Positions 55,285 to 63,917 of a stretch of DNA of 64,000 nt are shown here, one piece after another; positions within the stretch are counted from its first letter, which is position 1, and the number at the start of each line of letters is the position of its first letter. The DNA is from Biomphalaria glabrata. Lineage: Eukaryota; Mollusca; Gastropoda; Planorbidae. Under the pieces are notes generated by a model. The model was not told where the DNA came from. It worked only from the letters and a program-made list of their open reading frames with translations, and did no database searches. The stretch lies in assembly GCF_947242115.1 (NCBI RefSeq), contig NC_074719.1, positions 45,260,884 to 45,324,883 of the forward strand, written 5' to 3'. Both the position numbers and the translations under genes were made by a program.

Positions 55285-55436
55285 TCCTTCTTACACATAG
55301 CAGTTAATTTGTCAAAAAAAAATGCAGTACTCTCCACTGATGACCTATCAGGGGATTTAGGGGCTCCCATGAACGTGGTAGTTTTAGGGCAGGCTGGAGC
55401 CACCAAGTCAAGAGGCATAATACATCGGCCAAACTA
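55228..55436 (-). CDS. Unrecognised possible last exon
   Basis: The minus strand after an acceptor CTGTTTTAG reads FGRCIMPLDLVAPACPKTTT, FMGAPKSPDRSSVEST, AMCKKEGFQYDKLVSLVMGS then PD and TAG, phase 0. The possible upstream exon at 55844-55900 ends in phase 0 with donor GTAAGT. No family recognised; its end lies in the inverted repeat. Could be a host gene end or part of a mobile unit. Confidence 0.35.
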
Positions 55437-55507
55437 AAACAGAAGCTATAGAACTTGAATGCTTAACAAATAAAACCGCGGGACTACGGTCGTACTACAA
55501 CTCTCAC

Positions 55508-55741
55508 TTCAGTCTTCTATCTTGCTCATAGGTGCCCACAACAGAAGAAGAACTCCGCGCAGCAGATAACATCAGTCAATTTATTGGAGCTGTGGTTTTA
55601 ATGCATCCCTTGCAAAACAGGGGCGTGCTGGCCACTACGAACCTCGAAGCACCAAACACGTTTGTAAAAACGACGGCATTAATTCCAGAGTTCATAATAG
55701 AAGTGGTACAGATCCTGAAAGGTCTGCGACAGGGCCGGTGA
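55508..55741 (+). CDS. Unrecognised possible exon, plus strand
   Basis: After an acceptor-like TCTTGCTCATAG the plus strand reads VPTTEEELRAADNISQFIGA, VVLMHPLQNRGVLATTNLEA, PNTFVKTTALIPEFII and ends LRQGR, TGA 55739-55741. Protein-like composition but no recognised family. Lies between the inverted-repeat arms. Confidence 0.3.
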
Positions 55742-55843
55742 TGTCAGTCACACTGATAGCAGCTATTCGTTTACTATGATGTGCTTAGCGCAAATGCGTG
55801 CGTATTTAGGTAAAATAAAGAACTTACTTTCTTTTCAGAGTCT

Positions 55844-55905
55844 TTCTGTTTGGGACTTGCTCTGGAAACAGCGTTAGAGCTGGTGAAGGCTGCCGTGTTG
55901 TAATG
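55844..55905 (-). pseudogene. Possible truncated peptide exon of the GWL family
   Basis: The minus strand reads NTAAFTSSNAVSRASPKQKD then SEKK before a good donor GTAAGT in phase 0. SSNAVSRASP resembles the ends of the peptide modules (AAVNAVGKRSAE; TSVLGKRASPGGE), but the KRGWL part is absent and a stop lies just upstream. A TATA-like TTATATAAAC is 20-30 bp upstream, so it could instead be a first exon. Confidence 0.3.
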
Positions 55906-55972
55906 AACTGAAAACTACGTTTATATAAGACTAGAATGTTCAACTTCACACCAGGTGTCGATTAATTTCAGC

Positions 55973-56096
55973 TTTTCAAACGATTCTAAAAACGGATGTA
56001 AGTGGCGAGAAAGTGACTGCTGCTTTAGTCGAGCGTGACGGAGACACATGTCTAGGTACGAATAGGTATGACATATTCCTAGGTAGGATTCCAATA
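55973..56096 (+). CDS. Unrecognised possible exon
   Basis: After the acceptor-like TTAATTTCAG the plus strand reads FQTILKTDVSGEKVTAALVE, RDGDTCLGTNRYDIFLGRIP then I and TGA. Plausible composition; family unknown. Its end runs into the right inverted-repeat arm. Confidence 0.25.
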
Positions 56097-56241
56097 TGAC
56101 AAGTTGGTGTCACTTGTAATGGGAAGTCCTGATTAGACGAACTGCTATTTCTTTCATCTCGTCTGCTAATCAACATCAGAGACTTTGTTTCATTGCAACA
56201 TCAATGGTAGAGGAAAAGTGCTAGAAATAGTTTCCTGTCCC
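56085..56241. repeat. Right arm of a 157-bp inverted repeat
   Basis: Inverse partner of 55128-55284; only a few mismatches seen. Together the arms bound a 1.1-kb unit (55128-56241). Confidence 0.92.
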
Positions 56242-56319
56242 AGAAACCTCTCCCACACACACACAAAAAAGACTTTTGCGACATTAAGTACACAAGATAT
56301 ATATCAGTGAAACCAGGTT

Positions 56320-56690
56320 GTTGATAGCCCAGGGCTCTGGGGTCATGTCGGTAATCCTGCCTTGCACCAGTGCTTGTGGTGTGTACGAGCGCACTATTGA
56401 ACAAGGACAGGAAGACGCTGCATGAGAAGAAAGAACAGGGTATCAAGTGATTAGGGAAAGTCATAATTGTTGGGGAATAAGAAGCCGTCTTTTGTGCTGC
56501 CTAAAGACTGTAATAGGGACCTGGAGCGAAGCAATGAAGGCTGTCGTTGTTCCGTATTCAGGTTTGGTGTAGAAAGGATTGGTAGAATTAGAAACAAGAC
56601 TCTTTGAATGTAGAAGGCTGTTATGTGCTTGTCCTGGTAAATAAACATACGTATTTATTTACTGTACAACTTCGTTGAGTTGACTGCCTT
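56320..56690 (+). repeat. Dispersed repeat R1, possibly an LTR (copy 1)
   Basis: Shares long blocks, in inverse, with 59925-60256 (CTTGCACCAGTGCTTGTGGT, GTGCGC/AGCGCACTATTGAAC, GAATGTAGAAGGCTGTTATG, CAACTTCGTTGAG). An AATAAA lies near its right end. Family not determined; an LTR remnant is one possibility. Confidence 0.6.
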
Positions 56691-56784
56691 AGATTTACAA
56701 CAATATTTAATAATATACGAATAATTTTTTAAACAATATCATCATCTTTTACGTCACATTTCACCACAATACACAGTAGTAATA

Positions 56785-56842
56785 TCTTATCTTATCTTAT
56801 ATACTACAGACGTTACTTCAAAAAAGAAGATGATTACTAAAG
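56785..56842 (-). repeat. LINE tail, AWNGLPE family
   Basis: TATCTTATCTTATCTTATAT, ACTACAGACGTTACTTCAAA, AAAGAAGATGATTAC: terminal segment only. Confidence 0.8.
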
Positions 56843-57130
56843 GGAAGTAATCAATTGTCTACTCTCGTGCATTCCGTAACTATGAAACAAGCTTACTAGA
56901 TGTTATCCTCGTAACTGTTGTCAAATTACAGTCAGCATCCACCTGTTTTTAGACTTATTTATAAAGAATAATGCTTGTTCACAGATGTATGTGGACCCAA
57001 ATAGTATGTAAGTTTAGCAGCAAAGTTTTTTTTTTAATTGTGGAAATGAAGCTTCTGGCTTAAGACTTAAGACCCATAAAAATCCCGCGGAAGAACAGAC
57101 TTTAATTTCTCTTTCCAAATTATTCTCTCC

Positions 57131-57171
<41 letters not shown>

Positions 57172-57329
57172 ACACATGCACGCACGCCCCTCTATTAAAT
57201 TTTTGTTTTGTTGTGATTGTGTCTTAGTTTTGGGGTTGGATAATGACGTCTAATTATTCTTTTTAATAAACCAAACTTTTCCATGAAATACTGAAAGCCA
57301 TCTCTGTGAGGATCCGATGCCAATATAGA

Positions 57330-57502
57330 CTTCCCTAGTGCTATTAGAGCATGGAATGGGTTGCAAAGTCAGCCAGGAAAAAACAGTGACTTGGCAGAAT
57401 TTAAGTCTTTGGTTAACATGCTTGACTAAATTGCAAGACGCTTAGGACGTAATCATCTTCTTTTTTGAAGTAACATCTGTATCATATAAGATAAGATAGG
57501 GT
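57330..57502 (+). repeat. LINE 3' end, AWNGLPE family
   Basis: CTTCCCTAGTGCTATTAGAG, CATGGAATGGGTTG, then GGACGTAATCATCTTCTTTT and the TATAAGATAAGATAG tail. Confidence 0.85.
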
Positions 57503-57557
57503 TTTCCTTTGCTATTTGTTATACACTATATCTATTGCCTCCTTCAGCAGTGAAGAG

Positions 57558-58192
57558 TATATACTTCGTGAGTACATAGTATATACTTTGTGAGTACATG
57601 GCATATACTTCGTGAGTACATACTATGTACTCACGAAGTATATACTATGTACTCACGAAGTATATACTATGTACTCACGAAGTATATGCCATGTACTCAC
57701 GAAGTATATACTATGTACTCACGAAGTATATGCCATGTACTCACGAAGTATATACTATGTACTCACGAAGTATATACTATGTACTCACGAAGTATATACT
57801 ATGTACTCACGAAGTATATACTATGTACTCACGAAGTATATGCTATGTACTGACGAAGTATATGCTATATACTCACGAAGTATATGCTATGTACTGACGA
57901 AGTATATGCTATGTACTGACAAAGTATATGCCATGTACTGACAAAGTATATGCTATGTACTGACAAAGTATATGCCATGTACTGACAAAGTATATGCTAT
58001 GTACTGACAAAGTATATGCCATGTACTGACAAAGTATATGCCATGTACTGACAAAGTATATGCTATGTACTGACAAAGTATATGCCATGTACTGACAAAG
58101 TATATGCCATGTACTGACAAAATATATGCTATGTACTGACAAAGTATATGCTATGTACTGACGAAGTATATGCTATGTACTGACGAAGTATA
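57558..58192. repeat. 22-bp tandem array with one orientation switch
   Basis: About 29 units of TATATACTATGTACTCACGA plus AG. The first three (57558-57622) are inverted relative to the rest, with the switch at a palindrome centred near 57623 (GAGTACATA C TATGTACTC). Within the direct part, GTACTCACGAAG units give way to GTACTGACAAAG units after about 57840, then back to GACGAAG at the end. Confidence 0.93.
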
Positions 58193-58554
58193 TGATCAAC
58201 TCTCGGAAGCCGCTTTCTCAATTTAAACGATTTTGTTTTCATCACCACTGCTCCACACATAGATTTTATAGTCCTGAATTCAGGGCTCGGCAACGGGCCT
58301 CACTGTGTACAATCTATCTCAAAGGTTCTCAAACTTTTTTTTGACTCGAGGACCCCTTTTAAATAGTCAACATTTGCCACGGACCCCTAAATGAAAAAGC
58401 TACATAAAAACATCTATCTTTATATATAATTCTTTTCTTCCCTAATCAGGTCAGACGAGAAGTAAATGGGAAGATCACTCTCTTATTTCTGCGGATAGTC
58501 ACCCCACGAAAAAAAACAAGAGGGGGGGGGGGGGAGAACACGTTTTCACAGCTC

Positions 58555-58676
58555 ACTACGGACGGCTGCGCGCTGGACTGTCAAACCCTGCCTGCCCCCA
58601 TCCCATGCGGGAGGTTTCGACTAGGAAGTAAACTATCGTCAACTCTGAAGGAACATCCGAAACATGTAAAACATTT
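58555..58676 (+). repeat. SINE family B copy (truncated head)
   Basis: GCTGCGCGCTGGACTGTCAA, ATCCCATGCGGGAGGTTTCG, AAGGAACATCCGAAACATGT. Part of the head is missing. Confidence 0.8.
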
Positions 58677-58692
58677 TACAAACACTAAAAAG

Positions 58693-59327
58693 CAGGGCCG
58701 GACTTAAGCATTGTGGGGCCCTATTCGAAACGGATTTCGAGGGGCCAAGTTTGGGTAGGGAAGCGGACAATAAGTCAAATTTAAGAGTTTGTATTAGAAA
58801 ATAAATTCGTCTATGCATTTTATTCATTCTTTACTACGTACAGAATTACTTTACGAGCCTTGCGTGTAGCAAAGTCATACAGTATATCATAATAATTCTG
58901 TTTCCCACATAGATCCCGCCCAATAGCAAGAATTACCAAATGTTTGAGAATTGTTGACCTCAAGTAATTCTACATTAGTTTGAGGCGCGAGAAGCTTCTT
59001 TCACCTGATTACACAATTACGGCTAATGCATTATGCCGTTTTTATTACTAGCGCGTAGGATTGACGTGTTCCATATTGAATGACACCCCAAAATGACAAT
59101 TTTTTTCTATGTATTACCGAATATTTTAAGGACTTTTTCGTATATTTTGCGATTTCGGGAGATTTCCAGGAGCTCCTGGTAAATCGACAGTAGGGCGCGG
59201 GAAATCTGTTTTTTTTAAGTTATAAAATGGTTTAATTTAATAATTTATACACCTTGAATTAGCGCGGGTTCCATGAAAGTGTGGATCCTTCGGTCACATA
59301 GGTTGCAGTGGCCTAAGATCGGCCCTG
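58693..59327 (-). mobile_element. 635-bp hAT element, ZMYM type
   Basis: Ends CAGGGCCGGACTTAAGC and CCTAAGATCGGCCCTG. The minus strand retains the region coding for the transposase end (inverse of TTACTTTACGAGCCTTGCGT), as in the copy at 19329. Flanks CTAAAAAG and CAAAATAG agree at 6 of 8. Confidence 0.75.
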
Positions 59328-59924
59328 CAAAATAGCGGCGTATGCTATGCCGCCGGTCGACTAGTATATATATAATTCTCTTCTTCCCTGCGGGTAGTCC
59401 ACGAGAAAACAAAAAGGTGGGGGGGGGGGGGGGGGGGAGAGAACACGTAGTCACAAAATAGCAGGGCAGGACCGTTGCAATATCACTCTTTTTGTTTTTA
59501 TTTCTACCTCACGTTAAAAAAAGGGGGAGTTATCCTAGGTAATTTAAGAGTGAAAAAGAAAAGACAATTTTCGTCTGTATATTTCAGGAGATTGGTCTGA
59601 GTTTTCAAAAAGATTTTAATAATTTCCGGATATTTCCAGGACTTTTTCGTATACTTTGCCATTTCAGGAGATTTTAAGGACCTCCTGTTAAATTGACAGG
59701 AGGCCGCGGGAAATCTGTTATAAGTTTAAAAAATGGTTTAATTTAATAATTTAAAATGCAAAATAACAGCGTATGCTACGCCGCCGGTCGACTAGTATAT
59801 AAGTTACAAATGTTTAAAAAAAATGTGTTGAAAGAGTGCTTATTGAGATTATAATTTTGTGTTTAAAATAAAGTGAAAAAGCTACCTAAATACATAATAT
59901 TGTTGTAAATCTAAGGCTGGCAAC

Positions 59925-60256
59925 TCAACGAAGTTTTACAGTAACTAAATACGTGTGTTTATTCACCAGGACAAACACATAACAGCCTTCTACATTCAAA
60001 GAATCTTGTTTCTAATTCTACCAGTCATTTCTCCACCCAACCTGAATTCGGACCAACGACAGCCTTCCCTGCTCTCGTTCCAGGTCCCTACTACAGTCTT
60101 CAAGCAGAACAAAAGTACGGCTCTTTAGTTCTAACATTTCGGACTTTCCCTAATCAGTTGATACCCCGTTCTTTCTTATTATACAGCGTCTTCCTGTCCT
60201 GGTTCAATAGTGCGCTCTTACGCACCACAAGCACCGGTGCAAGGCAGGGTTACAAC
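59925..60256 (-). repeat. Dispersed repeat R1 (copy 2)
   Basis: Inverse relative of 56320-56690: AACTCAACGAAGTT, CATAACAGCCTTCTACATTC, GCACCACAAGCACCGGTGCA. Truncated at the MITE insertion site. Confidence 0.6.
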
Positions 60257-60565
60257 CATAGACATAAATAAATATAGACTGGCCGATTAAAGAGTTTTAT
60301 GAAACGAAAATTTGTGACTTGCATTTTGTGTACTTTATTATACAGCATTTATGAGCAGTATAAAAGTTAAGTATTCATATCTATTTCAGCCACACACCTA
60401 TATATATATATTGTAAATAAGGAGGCAGTGTAGTTTTGTTTAATCTCTAAGAATGAAGATCATGCAATTTTTCATAATTCGGAAATCCGAATACAATAGA
60501 TATACATGTTTTCAAGTTACATGAAGTTACTTCCTTCGGCCAGTCTATATTTATTTATGTCTATG
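60257..60565. mobile_element. 309-bp MITE of the CATAGAC...AGACTGG family (copy 3)
   Basis: Perfect 28-bp inverted ends (CATAGACATAAATAAATATA then GACTGGCC) and a perfect 8-bp duplication GTTACAAC (60249-60256, 60566-60573). Interior aligns throughout with 49316-49614. Confidence 0.95.
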
Positions 60566-61254
60566 GTTACAACAGTATATAGGTTACAAATGTAAAATAC
60601 AAAAATATTGAAGGAGTGCTTATTGAGAATATAATCTTTTGTTTAAAATCAAATGTGAAAAGAATTGGATGAGATTGTATGAATGTGTAGGTATCAACCG
60701 CACTTGTCAACAAATACACATTTTTTTTTATTACGGCAACGAACCCATGGTGTACCAAATAAGAAGACGGTACAAACAGCCAACATCTCCTGTACAAATA
60801 TATGAATGTTGCAATGCGGACATGAAAATTGGAATCTGTATTTCTAACCAGAATGTGTGTTCTGAAATCGGTTTTAAGTTCCTTGTTTGTGAATATTTCA
60901 AAAGCCTGCACCTGTATTAGTATGGATGCATCTGTTATTGGGATCTAAGTTTGTTCCCATGCTAGAATAAAACGTAATGGAAATATTAAACAGCAGTGAG
61001 TGGCCAGATAATTATTATTAAAATTATCCGATCGGATAGTGGCGTTTAGCTATGTTCTTCTTGCGGACAATGGGGGCGGGGGGGGGGGGGGTTCCGTAGA
61101 CCACAGTTTGAGAACCGTTGATCTACCTGCATCATAAAATCATTTAGGTCATTAGGCTTACTGACAAATTAAATTTCGGACATGTCCGCAACAATATTTA
61201 CAAATATAATTAAAGTGGTTTATCTATAAAGTGAATATAGAATATTCGAAAGGA

Positions 61255-61599
61255 TAACATCGAATCTAGACTTGCGATATAAATTCGGAGTTCATATTTG
61301 AAATTTACGCATTCTTGTGAGTGTAACATCGAATCTAGACTTGCAATATAAATTCGGAGTTCATATTTGAAATTTACGCATTCTTGTGAGTGTAACATCG
61401 AATCTAGACTTGCGATATAAATTCGGAGTTCATATTTGAAATTTACGCATTCTTGTGAGTGTAACATCGAATCTAGACTTGCGATATAAATTCGGAGTTC
61501 ATATTTGAAATTTACGCATTCTTGTGAGTGTAACATCGAATCTAGACTTGCAATATAAATTCGGAATTCGTATTTGAAATTTACACATTCTTGTTAGTG
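61255..61599 (+). repeat. 69-bp tandem repeat, five copies
   Basis: Units start at 61255, 61324, 61393, 61462 and 61531 (TAACATCGAATCTAGACTTG ... TTTACGCATTCTTGTGAGTG). Because 69 is a multiple of 3, the reverse strand stays open with a 23-residue period. This open frame is a by-product of the period; no signal or domain is present. Confidence 0.93.
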
Positions 61600-61663
61600 T
61601 AACATTAAATGTTTCTCTAAGTACTGAAATAATTGTTGCGCTGTATAAGTAGTACACAGAAGT

Positions 61664-61838
61664 GCCTGGTCGTGCGATTTGCGCGCTGGACTGTCGTCCG
61701 GGCTTGTCGATGGTCCCGGGTTCAAATCCTGCCCGCTCCCGCCCCCCTTCGTCCTGCGGGAGGTTTGGACTAGGAAGTAAACTATCTTCAACTCTGAAGC
61801 AACATCCGAAAACTTGTAAAACATTTTACAAACGAAGC
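61664..61838 (+). repeat. SINE family B copy
   Basis: GCCTGGTCGTGCGATTTGCG, GGTCCCGGGTTCAAATCCTG, TCGTCCTGCGGGAGGTTTGG, AAAACATTTTACAAACGAAG. A and B boxes recognisable. Confidence 0.9.
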
Positions 61839-62047
61839 TATTTTTAAAACAAGTGAAAAACAAATACCCTTTCACGTGGGAGATCATTTAAACTAGTAAC
61901 ACCATAAATTTAAAGCACACTATTATCAGAATAATCGCAGATCATGTTTTATTCATTTATAAAAATATGATTACATAATACAGATGTTTTGTGTTGCTAC
62001 TTTTATTGTACTTCCTTGCTTGTACACATTTTTTTTTCCTGTTTCGT

Positions 62048-62179
62048 TTATTGGCATTGATAGATGTTTGAAATGTCTGCCAAAGCACACAAGTCGTCTG
62101 CCGCATTCTTGATGGCCAGGTATTTCTCTCGTTCTTCTTTGGTGCAGTCTATTGCCAGTGTGTTATTGTTTCCCGTTGC
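62048..62179 (-). CDS. Precursor last exon: three-cysteine C-terminal domain (copy 2)
   Basis: Acceptor GTCACCAG; ATGNNNTLAIDCTKEEREKY then LAIKNAADDLCALADISNIY and QCQ, TAA. Cys spacing 19 and 11 as in copy 1; the block IKNAADDLCALADI is unchanged between copies. Confidence 0.88.
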   Translation of the reverse strand, partial: ATGNNNTLAIDCTKEEREKYLAIKNAADDLCALADISNIYQCQ

Positions 62180-63917
62180 CTGGTGACATAGAAGAAGATC
62201 TTATGAGAAAGTTAGAGGCGTTCCTTCATTATGTAAACAAAAAAAAAAGTAAAAAATAAAAAAAAATCTTTTTTTTAAAAACAAAGCTTATCTAATGAAA
62301 ATAACTCCGCATATACAACTATATCTCTCAATAATGTAGTAGAAGGTATTTCCATTTTATTCGATATCAAACAACAACAAAAAACTTCCAATAATTTATT
62401 GACTAATTGATTCATGTTTTGTAAGGTACAATACATAATTGTTTAAAATTTCAACTCGATCCGAGAATGTACGAGGGAGAAAGAAATAAAGTGTTCAATT
62501 CTCTAAGGCAGGGGTTCTCAACCTGTGGGTCACCACCCCTTTGGGGGGTCGATTGACGATTTGCCAGGGGTCGCCTAAGACTATCGAAAATATGAATTGT
62601 TTTTGTCTATTCTTCTTTTGCTGTGTGTGTGTGGGGGGGGGGGAGGGGGGGTCGCGACCGAGTGGGGGATTCTAAAAAGGGGTCGCCGAGCTTAAAAGGT
62701 TAAGAACCGCTGCTCTTAGGGGACGAAATCCTACATATTGAACCATAACTGTGAATACTAAAGGATTAATTTCCTTTGTTGGTATCAAACAAAACAAATG
62801 ATTACCAGTTATTAATTGACTAAATGGTTAATGTATATATATACACATTGATATGTCTGCCTGGTCGTGCGGTTTGCTCGCTGGACTGTCGTTCAGATTT
62901 ATCGATGGTCCCGGGTTCAAACCCTGCCCGCTCCCATCCCCCGTCGTCCTGCGGGAGGTTTGGACTAGGAAGTAATTATCTTCAACTCTGAAGGAACATC
63001 CGAAACATGTAAAACATTTTACAACAAAACATATGTTAAAGACATATAGACATAAAGAAAGTCTGTGCAACACGGTGTGCTAAGTGAACTTTATGAAAAG
63101 AACTCCATTTTAATTTCAAAATCGATTGCATCCAGTCAATGTGTTGATTGTGGCAAATTATGTAGGCGGCAGCTGGGTCAGCGTAGCCACATAAAGTAGG
63201 CCCCTATTCCAATCTTTCTTAATATTTGGGCTCATTGCCTTCTAAAAATCATTCAAAGGCAATCCTGGAATGTTGGCTGGGAAGGGACAGGAAGTAAAGA
63301 AGAAGTATTAATGCTTTTGTCTGGCTAGGGCTGTGAAAAGCTTCAAGTCACACCCTGGATTTGCCTCTAGAGCTTAAGGCCACAACCCCTGGATTTAAAG
63401 ACACTTAAAGAAACACGTTGGTTTGGACTTATAACAACACCCTGGATTTGTCTTGTCTAAACCTTTAAGACACAACCCCTGGATTTGCCTCTAGATCTTA
63501 AAGCAATGCCCTGAATCTGTCTCTAGTCTAGACCGTTAGGACACAGCCCCTGGATTTGACTCTAGATCTTAAAGCAATATCCTGAATCTGTCTCTAGTCT
63601 AGACTTTGAAGACACAGCCCCTGGATTTGCCTTTAAGTCTTAAAACAACACCCTGGATTTGCCTTTAGGTCTTAAAACAACACCCTGGATTTACCTTTAA
63701 CTTTCAAACTAAAAATTAAAAAAAAAAAATAATGCAAGGAGACAATATAGTCATGTATAACTTATCCTAAGACCAAACAAACCTCTCCGCCAGGGGACGC
63801 TCTTTTACCCAATACAGACGTCACTGCTTTCTGAATCACCGTGGTTTTTACTGCTTTCCAGACCTTGCCCAGCCAACCTCTTTTTGCAGGAATTCTTATC
63901 TTTAAGTCTTCTAAACT
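62048..63917 (-). CDS. Second secreted GWL-type peptide precursor (partial: peptide exon and last exon)
   Basis: Exons 63783-63917 and 62048-62179, both phase 0, the second ending in TAA 62048-62050. The signal-peptide exon must lie right of the window. It shares its peptide core and C-terminal domain with the gene at 43094-54491, in the same orientation, so the two are tandem paralogues. Only one peptide module is visible here. Function (antimicrobial, lytic or signalling peptide) is inferred from precursor layout only. Confidence 0.75.
62509..62712. mobile_element. 204-bp hAT MITE (copy 2)
   Basis: CAGGGGTTCTCAACCT ... AGGTTAAGAACCGCTG; flanks CTCTAAGG (62501-62508) and CTCTTAGG (62713-62720) match at 7 of 8. 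Same family as 49792-49993. It sits in the intron of the second peptide precursor. Confidence 0.92.
62858..63030 (+). repeat. SINE family B, best-preserved copy
   Basis: GCCTGGTCGTGCGGTTTGCT (A box area), GGTCCCGGGTTCAAACCCTG (B box), CCGTCGTCCTGCGGGAGGTT, GAAACATGTAAAACATTTTA tail. Sits in the intron of the second peptide precursor. Confidence 0.92.
63345..63705 (+). repeat. Degenerate tandem repeat, CCCTGGATTTGCCT units
   Basis: About ten irregular units, each with CCCTGGATTTG or CCCTGAATCTG followed by CTCTAG/CTTTAGGTCTTAAA and an AAAACAACA or GACACA linker. Lies in the intron directly downstream of peptide exon gamma. Confidence 0.8.
63783..63917 (-). CDS. Peptide exon gamma: GWLGKVW module with GKR amidation site
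   Basis: 45 codons, phase 0; acceptor AATCTGCAG, donor GTTTGT. SLEDLKIRIPAKR, then a 23-residue peptide starting GWLGKVWKAVKTT and ending AVTSVL, then GKR and ASPGGE. Lys at 5, 8, 11 and 17 and no acidic residue; on a helical wheel the Lys positions would cluster. Homologous to exon beta (LALRVPQKRGWLKNIW versus LKIRIPAKRGWLGKVW). Confidence 0.85.

Larger units (their letters stand above)
58320..61120. mobile_element. 2.8-kb hAT-like element carrying nested repeats
   Basis: Ends CAAAGGTTCTCAAACT and, inverted, CAACGGTTCTCAAACT (15 of 16). Flanking octamers ATCTATCT (58312-58319) and ATCTACCT (61121-61128) differ by one base. Inside lie a SINE (58555-58676), a ZMYM-type hAT (58693-59327), an R1 repeat (59925-60256), a MITE (60257-60565) and an internal duplication (about 58420-58550 resembling 59360-59460). 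No transposase frame is recognised. Confidence 0.75.

Noticed and set aside
57590-58142. Several frames of 77-109 codons on both strands
   Set aside because: Products of the 22-bp tandem array; three units make 22 codons, so frames stay open by arithmetic.
57558-58192. CRISPR-like array
   Set aside because: Units are contiguous without unique spacers and the genome is eukaryotic.
61210-61536. 108-codon reverse frame with a 23-residue period
   Set aside because: Caused by the 69-bp repeat being a multiple of three; no signal peptide or known motif, and the array ends abruptly in unique DNA.
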